A DNA stretch of 5,967 bases from Ignatzschineria sp. GTDB taxonomy: Bacteria; Pseudomonadota; Gammaproteobacteria; Cardiobacteriales; Wohlfahrtiimonadaceae. How positions within the stretch are numbered: the first letter of the stretch is position 1; the number at the start of each line of letters is the position of its first letter. This document shows positions 1 to 3,795 of the stretch, piece after piece. The position numbers were made by a program, and so were the translations under genes. The notes below the pieces were generated by a model. It was not told the DNA's origin. It saw only the letters and a list, made by a program, of their open reading frames with translations, and ran no database searches. Location: NCBI GenBank assembly GCA_030151245.1, contig JASLEF010000076.1:1-5967 (forward strand), written 5' to 3'.

Positions 1-183
1 AGCATTGGCACTATCAGATAACTTGATAGCAATGATGTCATCACTTAATGTTTTTAAACTGATGTTAATCCCATTCAGATACCAAACGATCAAAGCGAGT
101 CCAATTGCCGAGATGGTCTTCCAGATCCATTGCTCGACACCGTTTGCCTTTTGTTCTAATCTTCCTAATCTTTCATTTGCCAT
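1..183 (-). CDS. Partial small single-pass membrane protein after the lysis genes
   Basis: A reading frame without stops starts at ATG 183-181 and runs off the left edge after 61 codons, so the C-terminus is missing. It begins MANERLGRLEQKANGVEQ, a short polar helix with heptad-like Leu/Val spacing, followed by a membrane segment at about residues 18-37 (WIWKTISAIGLALIVWYLNG) and then a polar stretch. The start lies 12 bases after the stop of the o-spanin gene, with a GGTG stretch just upstream as a possible ribosome site, so it is probably cotranscribed with the lysis cassette. A short N-terminal helix plus one membrane span loosely recalls XhlA-type phage membrane proteins, but I do not recognise the family. 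It could be a second holin-like or accessory lysis protein, or the first gene of the next module. Confidence 0.6.
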   Translation of the reverse strand, partial: MANERLGRLEQKANGVEQWIWKTISAIGLALIVWYLNGINISLKTLSDDIIAIKLSDSANA

Positions 184-195
184 ATTTAAACACCA

Positions 196-468
196 TCAAT
201 CAATGCAGTTTGAGATGAAGCGCTCATTATGAACGACAATCTGCCCCTTAGTTTCAGGGGTATCGTTAGTTGATGCCGTTATTAAAAACCACCCGGCGCA
301 ATTAACTTCGCTCAGATTCATCTCGTAAAGCGCCCTGTTGCTTGAGCAACCTATCAATATCAGACTCACTAGCGCGATCGATGCGATCTTTAATGCGCTT
401 TGTCGCTCTTTCAGATTTTGCAATGTATCTCTGTTGCTCTGCTTCTGCTTTATATCGCTCCGCTTCAT
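196..468 (-). CDS. o-spanin, Rz1-like outer-membrane lipoprotein
   Basis: This is the outer-membrane half of a spanin pair, which would act with the i-spanin to fuse inner and outer membranes in the last step of lysis. From the ATG at 468-466 it is 90 residues: a basic N-region, a hydrophobic core (IASIALVSL), then the lipobox LIGC with Cys41 as the predicted lipidated residue and Ser at +2, which favours outer-membrane sorting. I chose this start because AGAGG lies 7 bases upstream; the longer frame from ATG 513-511 has no good ribosome site. The mature part is about 50 residues with two further cysteines. It carries CAGW, QIVVHN and a near-terminal Cys, a pattern I recall from Rz1-like proteins of other prophages, rather than the proline-rich lambda type. 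It begins inside the i-spanin gene in another frame and runs about 105 bases past its end. Confidence 0.75.
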   Translation of the reverse strand: MKRSDIKQKQSNRDTLQNLKERQSALKIASIALVSLILIGCSSNRALYEMNLSEVNCAGWFLITASTNDTPETKGQIVVHNERFISNCID

Positions 469-574
469 CTTTGTGCCTCTTAATTTTTTGATCTTTTTGC
501 TTATTTGAGACATAAAAAAAGACGCTTAACGCGCCCAAAACCCCGCTCAAAAATGCCCACAACTTATTCATCAT
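302..574 (-). CDS. i-spanin, Rz-like inner-membrane protein
   Basis: This 90-residue protein has one N-terminal membrane segment (about residues 4-22, LWAFLSGVLGALSVFFYV) and then a long, highly charged helix rich in Lys, Glu, Arg and Gln (about 25-70), as expected for a type II inner-membrane spanin with a periplasmic coiled coil. It would bind the lipoprotein encoded in the overlapping frame and complete lysis after the endolysin has degraded the wall. The gene starts at tandem ATGs (574-569), overlapping the holin stop by 11 bases, which suggests translational coupling. It is shorter than lambda Rz (about 150 residues), but small spanins are common. The call rests on topology and on the nested lipoprotein gene, not on a recognised sequence motif. 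Confidence 0.72.
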   Translation of the reverse strand: MMNKLWAFLSGVLGALSVFFYVSNKQKDQKIKRHKDEAERYKAEAEQQRYIAKSERATKRIKDRIDRASESDIDRLLKQQGALRDESERS

Positions 575-806
575 GATCTTTTCTCATTTGGATCGTATCG
601 ACAATCCCCTTAGATACTGTCGTTCCTGCTCCTGCGCCGATCATCGTAATAAAAAATATTTCCGCAAAACTGGCCTCTACAATCACTGCGTAAGCTGTTA
701 ACAGAATCCCGGCCACAGTCGTGAGAAACAATGTTGTCTTATTAAGATCTAATCGAAGCTCATTATCACTCGACCTGCTCTGTAGCATTCTCAATAATTC
801 TTTCAT
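564..806 (-). CDS. Holin-like small membrane protein
   Basis: This 80-residue protein has two predicted membrane segments, about residues 24-43 (TLFLTTVAGILLTAYAVIV) and 47-66 (FAEIFFITMIGAGAGTTVSK), with a charged N-terminus and a charged C-terminal tail (MRKDHDE). Size, topology and position between the endolysin and spanin genes fit a two-span holin, which would form holes in the inner membrane and release the cytoplasmic endolysin. The ATG directly abuts the endolysin stop (TAAATG), and GGAGAGG in the end of the endolysin gene serves as ribosome site, so translation is probably coupled. The second segment is only mildly hydrophobic (Gly, Ala and Thr rich). An antiholin or other membrane accessory cannot be excluded by topology alone. 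Confidence 0.7.
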   Translation of the reverse strand: MKELLRMLQSRSSDNELRLDLNKTTLFLTTVAGILLTAYAVIVEASFAEIFFITMIGAGAGTTVSKGIVDTIQMRKDHDE

Positions 807-1220
807 TTAGCCTCTCCATCTCGCTTTCTTTTCTCTTACATCAATATGAGTAAAACTTGGATATCTACCGATCCCATATTTGTCTGGATATTTTTTATCG
901 AGATAGTCATAAACATCCTTAGAATTTACGCCTGCAATGCGAATATCTGCTGCTGTTCCAAGAAGATGTTGTGACTTCGGAGCACCACCAACACGGCTGT
1001 TATGAAACGCGCATCTCAAACCACTATTGATGACAACTGGCTTACCAAAATGATCTCGTACATCTTGAACAACGCGCACAAGCTCAAGATTAATATCACC
1101 ATCATTCATACCAAGCTTACACCCACACTTGCATGCGAACTCCTTTCTAACAAAATTCTTACTTAATCGATCTTTAGAAATTGTTTTCACTGTTTCGTTT
1201 ACTACTTTTCCCATATTCAT
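807..1220 (-). CDS. Endolysin, M15-family zinc D-Ala-D-Ala carboxypeptidase-like
   Basis: This 137-residue peptidoglycan peptidase is of the Peptidase_M15_3 type used by many phages as endolysin, cutting peptide cross-links in the wall. The zinc-site motifs are clear: SQHLLGTAADI (His85, Asp92) and GIGRYPSFTHIDVR (His125), preceded by the family hallmark SGLRC at 66-70. The Cys-rich CKCGC at 30-34 is also typical of this family. There is no signal peptide or anchor segment, so export should depend on the holin gene that follows immediately. Start: ATG 1220-1218 is preceded only by a modest GGG about 9 bases upstream; Met3 (1214-1212) is an alternative. The gene begins about 15 bases after an intrinsic terminator, which implies that its expression depends on readthrough. 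The order endolysin, holin, spanins differs from lambda (holin, endolysin, spanins). Confidence 0.9.
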   Translation of the reverse strand: MNMGKVVNETVKTISKDRLSKNFVRKEFACKCGCKLGMNDGDINLELVRVVQDVRDHFGKPVVINSGLRCAFHNSRVGGAPKSQHLLGTAADIRIAGVNSKDVYDYLDKKYPDKYGIGRYPSFTHIDVREKKARWRG

Positions 1221-1234
1221 TTTCTTTTACCCAT

Positions 1235-1258
1235 AAAAAAGCCCTCTGTTACGAGGGC
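1235..1258 (-). terminator. Intrinsic terminator just upstream of endolysin
   Basis: On the minus strand a perfect 6-bp stem GCCCTC/GAGGGC with a 6-base loop is followed by six T. It lies about 15 bases before the endolysin start, so transcripts coming from upstream would end here unless antiterminated. Confidence 0.85.
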
Positions 1259-1276
1259 AATTAAAAGATGGCAACT

Positions 1277-1312
1277 AAATTTAATAAAAGAAAGCCCGTT
1301 TTTATACGGGCT
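1277..1312 (-). terminator. Intrinsic terminator, first of a tandem pair
   Basis: On the minus strand a perfect 7-bp stem AGCCCGT/ACGGGCT with a 6-base loop is followed by a T-rich tail (TTTCTTTTATT). It is the first of two terminators between the 69-residue gene and the endolysin gene. Confidence 0.8.
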
Positions 1313-1321
1313 CTTGCGCTG

Positions 1322-1356
1322 TGAGCATGCAATATTGCACTCCTGCATAGTGCTCA
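1322..1356 (-). other. Structured hairpin in late leader RNA
   Basis: The minus-strand RNA can fold as TGAGC/GCTCA plus ATGCA/TGCAT, with a three-base bulge and a 12-base loop containing GGAG. The 3' part also contains the 12-base palindrome TGCAATATTGCA, which offers an alternative fold. No T-run follows, so this is not a terminator. It lies between the 69-residue gene and the first terminator. Its function is unknown. Confidence 0.45.
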
Positions 1357-1358
1357 GT

Positions 1359-1390
1359 AGACCGATGGAAAGATAGCTTTTTATCGGTCT
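1359..1390 (-). other. Strong hairpin without T-run in late leader RNA
   Basis: An 8-bp perfect stem AGACCGAT/ATCGGTCT encloses a further AAAG/CTTT pairing across a small internal loop. Neither strand has a following T-run, so it is not a simple terminator. It sits two bases from the next hairpin and is part of a structured block preceding the two terminators. Confidence 0.5.
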
Positions 1391-1411
1391 GTAAATCGTT
1401 AGTTACAGTCC

Positions 1412-1443
1412 TGCTCTGTAATTAAGAGTTGCACTGTAATTAA
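1412..1443. repeat. Two direct repeats TGC(T/A)CTGTAATTAA, 18-bp period
   Basis: Plus-strand copies at 1412-1425 and 1430-1443 match at 13 of 14 positions. The core CTGTAA occurs again at 1389 and 1473, giving four copies in about 90 bases. Spacings are 27, 18 and 39 bases. They lie just upstream (minus-strand sense) of the hairpin block and may be protein or RNA recognition sites; the role is unknown. Confidence 0.5.
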
Positions 1444-1498
1444 AAGAAAAGCTACAACTTAAGCATTTATTACTGTAAGGAGAGATATCAGCTATTCG

Positions 1499-1708
1499 TT
1501 AGAGCGAGCATCCTCCACCAACACAACCAACATCCTCTACTTCTTCCGGCACTACATCAATTTCAACTTTTTTCTTTACTGGCTCATCTGTTTCGACAAT
1601 ACGCGCATTTGGGTAGATCACTTTTAACTTCTTAAGCGTCTTCTCTGCTTCTTGCATTGTCATTACTTTTGAAATAGCTAAATCTCGATTTTTAATAATT
1701 GCGTTCAT
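1499..1708 (-). CDS. Hypothetical 69-residue protein with Cys/Gly-rich C-terminus
   Basis: I do not recognise this protein. It has an N-terminal part with probable helices (residues 1-30, rich in Lys, Leu and Glu), then a short VIYPNARIVET segment, an acidic Val/Glu-rich linker (48-60) and the tail GCVGGGCSL, with cysteines at 62 and 67 at the extreme C-terminus. There is no signal peptide or membrane span. TGGAG lies 7 bases before the ATG, so the start is well supported. It lies alone between a TATAAT-containing candidate promoter and the hairpin/terminator block before the endolysin gene, which would make it the first product of the late transcript. The C-terminal CxxxxC may bind metal or form a disulphide, but nothing in the sequence proves this. 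Confidence 0.65.
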   Translation of the reverse strand: MNAIIKNRDLAISKVMTMQEAEKTLKKLKVIYPNARIVETDEPVKKKVEIDVVPEEVEDVGCVGGGCSL

Positions 1709-1741
1709 TTCATGGCTCCACCAATCAATAATCCTTGAGTT

Positions 1742-1772
1742 AGAGGATACCTAAAGAACAATTATATCCTCT
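1742..1772 (-). promoter_or_regulatory. Candidate late promoter -10 overlapped by an inverted repeat
   Basis: A perfect -10 hexamer TATAAT lies on the minus strand at 1766-1761, about 45 bases before the start codon of the 69-residue gene. No good -35 is seen at 15 to 18 bases and there is no TGn extension, so it may need an activator. An 8-bp inverted repeat AGAGGATA/TATCCTCT (1742-1749 and 1765-1772) spans the -10 and the expected start point, as an operator would. The region is AT-rich, so a chance TATAAT is possible. Confidence 0.35.
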
Positions 1773-1808
1773 CACTGCCTATTTAATTCGATACGATATT
1801 ATGCGCAT

Positions 1809-1832
1809 AAAAAAAGACCGCCGTAGCGATCT
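1809..1832 (-). terminator. Intrinsic terminator upstream of the candidate late promoter
   Basis: On the minus strand AGATCGC-TACG-GCGGTCT forms a 7-bp stem with one G.U pair and a four-base loop, followed by seven T. It would stop leftward transcripts arriving from the Q region before the 69-residue gene. Confidence 0.75.
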
Positions 1833-2045
1833 ATCATCATCTAAAAATATTTAGCTCAATAAACAAACAATATCACTTTATTCATTGAATCGCCTAATAT
1901 GCAAGAAAAAGGGAAAATAAAATAATTTAATTTATAAAATTCACACCTATAGATAGATAACATCGTTACATAGCAAACTCACTGGCTCTACCCACTTTTT
2001 CGTGATTATCACACATTTATCACCCTTACTTTTTGGTAAAAAAAT
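1833..2045. other. AT-rich intergenic stretch without a convincing gene
   Basis: No supported gene lies between the minus-strand terminator and the plus-strand promoter. A nine-codon minus-strand frame (MNKVILFVY) with a weak AGG upstream ends just before the terminator; I do not call it. The stretch is strongly AT-rich, with A-tracts that could act as upstream elements for the plus-strand promoter. Confidence 0.4.
2002..2023 (+). promoter_or_regulatory. Operator-like dyad GTGAT-T-ATCAC upstream of the plus-strand promoter
   Basis: A perfect 5-1-5 inverted repeat occupies 2002-2012, and a further ATCAC half-site lies at 2019-2023. The dyad centre is about 54 bases upstream of the predicted start of the plus-strand unit, which is suitable for a regulator. 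The spacing does not fit CRP (six-base spacer). The regulator is unknown. Confidence 0.3.
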
Positions 2046-2054
2046 TGCTATACT
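2046..2054 (+). promoter_or_regulatory. Extended -10 promoter of the plus-strand unit
   Basis: TGC-TATACT is an extended -10 element (TGn plus five of six consensus bases). The -35 region is weak (CTTACT at 18 bases), which is acceptable for extended -10 promoters. Transcription would start near 2061 and run towards the 63- and 76-codon frames and the terminator at 2533-2575. Confidence 0.6.
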
Positions 2055-2091
2055 AAACAAATCATTACGCCTTAATGTAATGATTTGTTTA
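2054..2091. repeat. Perfect 15-bp inverted repeat at the promoter start site
   Basis: Arms at 2054-2068 (TAAACAAATCATTAC) and 2077-2091 (GTAATGATTTGTTTA) are perfect complements around an 8-base centre. The dyad covers the end of the -10 and the expected start site, which suits a repressor operator. A transcript starting near 2061 would still carry an 8-bp hairpin at its 5' end, so a role in the RNA is also possible. Confidence 0.75.
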
Positions 2092-2145
2092 AATACGTGA
2101 CAAAGGTAGGGCATACCATAATGCTCGAGTTATAAAGGAGTCAAT

Positions 2146-2337
2146 ATGAGTAATATTTTAAGGCATAAAATCACACGATCGTTGAATTGTTGCATTTTCA
2201 AGCCTAGTACGGTGCAGCAATTTGAACGAGAATTTATCGTTTTTCATAATTCGTACTTGGCAAAGGAAAAACATGAGGAAACTCATAAAAAAAGTGCTGG
2301 GCGCACTGATAAAAGGTCCACTAAAATGGGCATTTAG
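2146..2337 (+). CDS. Hypothetical 63-residue basic protein or leader peptide
   Basis: The start is strongly supported: AAGGAG lies 5 bases before the ATG, the best ribosome site in the window, about 85 bases downstream of a good promoter. The product is basic, with two adjacent cysteines (15-16, LNCCIF), no membrane span and a Lys/Arg/His-rich end; I recognise no family. Its last 65 bases overlap the start of the next frame, which has its own ribosome site. It may therefore be a real small protein, or a leader whose translation controls the downstream membrane protein. The sequence looks less protein-like than the neighbouring genes, so the ribosome site is the main evidence. Confidence 0.45.
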   Translation: MSNILRHKITRSLNCCIFKPSTVQQFEREFIVFHNSYLAKEKHEETHKKSAGRTDKRSTKMGI

Positions 2338-2503
2338 TATTACGCGTAATGTATTTGAGCGTTTTCTAAGTGAATTACTAATTGTTGTTTTTATGGCAGT
2401 TTTTTTGGGTAACTTTCCTAGCATAAAAGCGCCCAAAACACCTAATGTACTACTAGTACATAAAACTGAATTAACCTCCATAAGCGATCGCAACATAGTT
2501 TAA
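2273..2503 (+). CDS. Small membrane protein resembling the SppA N-terminal anchor
   Basis: From the ATG at 2273 the product has 76 residues. AAAGG lies 6 bases upstream, which favours this ATG over the in-frame TTG at 2222. It has a basic amphipathic N-terminus (MRKLIKKVLGALIKGPLKWA), one membrane segment at about residues 31-47 (SELLIVVFMAVFLGNF) and a short C-terminal part with VLLVHKTEL. This layout resembles, from memory, the first 60-70 residues of signal peptide peptidase SppA (basic segment, one span, then a hydrophobic strand near the start of the mature domain), but the whole serine/lysine catalytic domain is missing. It could be a truncated SppA fragment, a decoy for SppA, or an unrelated phage exclusion or lysogenic conversion protein. 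The unit has its own promoter and terminator and runs against the flanking phage genes. Confidence 0.55.
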   Translation: MRKLIKKVLGALIKGPLKWAFSITRNVFERFLSELLIVVFMAVFLGNFPSIKAPKTPNVLLVHKTELTSISDRNIV

Positions 2504-2532
2504 CTTACTAAAAACCCCATAATAATTAATCG

Positions 2533-2575
2533 AAGATCCTGTTTGATATTGAGAGTATCATTCAGGGTCTTTTTT
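2533..2575 (+). terminator. Intrinsic terminator of the plus-strand unit
   Basis: AAGATCCTG/CAGGGTCTT (9 bp with one G.U pair) encloses a second stem TGATA/TATCA across symmetric TT internal loops, followed by six T. It begins about 30 bases after the stop of the 76-codon frame and closes the plus-strand transcription unit. Confidence 0.85.
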
Positions 2576-2610
2576 ATAAACAACAACTATCACTCATAAA
2601 TTTTTGATTC

Positions 2611-2643
2611 AAAAAAAACCCGTGATCCTAGACGAGTTTTTTA
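2611..2643. terminator. Probable bidirectional terminator
   Basis: ACCCGT/ACGAGT forms a 6-bp stem around an 8-base loop (the T.G wobble is on the minus strand), flanked by eight A on the left and six T on the right. The flanking A and T runs extend the pairing and supply a U-tract in either direction. It works better on the minus strand, where it would stop leftward readthrough from Q; on the plus strand it backs up the preceding terminator. Confidence 0.6.
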
Positions 2644-2659
2644 TTACTCTTTACACTAC

Positions 2660-2675
2660 ATTGTCAAATGACAAT
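2660..2675. repeat. 16-bp palindrome ATTGTCA-AA-TGACAAT
   Basis: A perfect 7-bp inverted repeat with a two-base centre lies in the AT-rich gap. On the minus strand it contains a consensus -35 (TTGACA, 2667-2662), but the matching -10 region is poor. It may be an operator or a chance palindrome. Confidence 0.35.
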
Positions 2676-2920
2676 TTATGTACTCATATATAAATTAACA
2701 TTTGTTACCAAACAAGTGTTTTGCACTTACTGCTTTAATTTACACATTATCATATATAAAATCAAGCCCAATATATTACCAGAAAATGTATATAAGCACA
2801 ATTTATCTACATACAAACTTTGCAATCTAATGAATACACAATAACACCCTATAAAAAAATTAACAACTACTAATCATGTTCCATTTAGATAACTATTTAC
2901 GCTACTAATACACTAAAGAA
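2676..2920. other. AT-rich gap downstream of Q, possible late-promoter region
   Basis: No gene on either strand is supported here. In lambdoid phages the Q-dependent late promoter lies just downstream of Q. On the minus strand the best candidate I see is TTGTGC (2801-2796), a 17-base spacer, then extended -10 TGG-TAATAT (2778-2773); TTGATT-17-TAAATT (2765-2737) is another. Such matches are common in DNA this AT-rich, so neither is firm. Confidence 0.25.
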
Positions 2921-2952
2921 TAAAAAAGCCCGACACCATTTGTGCGAGCTTT
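2921..2952 (-). terminator. Intrinsic terminator after Q
   Basis: On the minus strand AAAGCTCG/CGGGCTTT forms an 8-bp stem (one U.G pair) with further CAC/GTG pairing inside, followed by six T. It lies about 57 bases after the stop of the Q-like gene and ends the long leftward operon. The plus strand would have a C-A mismatch, so it is oriented for minus-strand transcripts. Confidence 0.75.
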
Positions 2953-3008
2953 AAATTCAATAAGACTAATCTATATAAAATCGTACATTCCATTCTAAGA
3001 TAAGTCAA

Positions 3009-3434
3009 CTAATGCCTACCCATCCCCTTCTCCATCTCAACAATATCCTGTATCAAGTAATACATATCCAGCTTATGAGCAAATTCATTAATTGCTGCCG
3101 AATACTCGTTATGATCAAATTTGCCGAGTCTTTTGCATAACCCTCTAACCGTTTCCCCCTCTCTCCTTTCAAGATAAAACTGTTGGAGGATATCCCTATG
3201 TTTCAGGCTGATCTTATTGTTAGGATCTCTTCTCATAGAAAGAAAGACGAAAGTGGCATCTTGAGCTAAACGATCCTGCTCTATCCCATCTGGCAAACGA
3301 CTCCCACTCACTTCCCCACGTATTTCACCAATACGCGCAATAGGACTTCTCTTCGGAAAACCATCGGTATTGAGTTTCCAATATGCCCAAGCCTCTAATA
3401 CTGCTTTTGCTTGATTCAGATCTCTTCTACTCAC
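3009..3434 (-). CDS. Antitermination protein Q-like
   Basis: This 141-residue protein is probably a Q-type late antiterminator, which loads onto RNA polymerase near the late promoter and lets it pass terminators before the lysis and structural genes. Features that fit the Q family are the N-terminal helix with LEAWAYWK (13-20), GFPKRSPIARIGE (25-37), and a helical C-terminal half like a sigma-region-4 or helix-turn-helix fold, with a conserved Tyr-containing helix (ILQQFYLERREGET) followed by LCKRLGK. It starts at GTG 3434-3432, preceded by a near-perfect AGGAGGG 5 bases upstream, and overlaps the rusA-like stop by 8 bases. Position right after a RusA gene and before a lysis region is the usual place of Q in DLP12-like prophages. 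The family match is from memory and position, so it is good but not certain. Confidence 0.68.
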   Translation of the reverse strand: MSRRDLNQAKAVLEAWAYWKLNTDGFPKRSPIARIGEIRGEVSGSRLPDGIEQDRLAQDATFVFLSMRRDPNNKISLKHRDILQQFYLERREGETVRGLCKRLGKFDHNEYSAAINEFAHKLDMYYLIQDIVEMEKGMGRH

Positions 3435-3795
3435 TTGTACCCTCCTCTACAACAATCTTCCCTACTTCACCCCAAATCTTTGTTGCTCTAACATCCCATA
3501 CATGCGCGTCATCATCATAGATCGCATCCAAAAGCGCTTTTACCAAATTATCTACATCTGGTTTCTGTTGATGCGGCTTTCCTAAATGCTCTGCCTTTTT
3601 CTTCTTTGTCCAAGACTTCGGCACCGGCATTACAAATGTGATATGCGCACCCTTCTCCGGCACATTCACTCGCTTAAGCCTGACCTCTTCTTTAAATGCC
3701 CAATAACGCTCTGTTGATGGTCTAGTTTTCCATCGATCTGATCTAGTCATACGAGGCTTTGGCACCGGTACAATGTCATAGATCTTTCTACTCAT
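3427..3795 (-). CDS. rusA: RusA-family Holliday junction resolvase
   Basis: This 122-residue endonuclease resolves Holliday junctions made during phage recombination or replication. The RusA signature is clear: N-terminal PVPKPRMTRSD (10-20), a central ITFVMPVPKSW (52-62), and the catalytic block KPDVDNLVKALLDAIYDDD (78-96), with the acidic pair Asp80 and Asp82, Lys86, and the later acidic residue Asp95 or Asp96, corresponding to Asp70, Asp72, Lys76 and Asp91 of E. coli RusA. Length is normal for the family (about 120). The start ATG overlaps the preceding stop (ATGA), with GGGGGA upstream as ribosome site. Neighbours YbcO and Q match the DLP12 prophage order. Confidence 0.93.
   Translation of the reverse strand: MSRKIYDIVPVPKPRMTRSDRWKTRPSTERYWAFKEEVRLKRVNVPEKGAHITFVMPVPKSWTKKKKAEHLGKPHQQKPDVDNLVKALLDAIYDDDAHVWDVRATKIWGEVGKIVVEEGTSE

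Noticed and set aside
5..232. Plus-strand 75-codon frame
   Set aside because: It is antisense to the left-edge membrane protein and the o-spanin end, with no ribosome site and no protein-like character.
469..513. N-terminal extension of the o-spanin to ATG 513-511
   Set aside because: It lacks a Shine-Dalgarno and gives an implausibly long signal region, while ATG 468-466 has AGAGG at 7 bases.
1263..1342. TTG-initiated 23-codon minus-strand frame with GGAG upstream and a hydrophobic end
   Set aside because: It starts inside a hairpin and reads through the first terminator; a chance frame is more likely.
1843..1890. Nine-codon minus-strand frame MNKVILFVY before the 1832 terminator, as an attenuator leader
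   Set aside because: It lacks a strong ribosome site, has no run of one amino acid, and no alternative fold with the terminator was seen.
2002..2012. CRP or FNR binding site
   Set aside because: The spacer between half-sites is one base (or three for GTGA/TCAC), not the spacing these regulators need.
2158..2496. Minus-strand 112-codon frame
   Set aside because: It is antisense to the plus-strand unit. It lacks a ribosome site and runs through the start region of a well-marked transcription unit.
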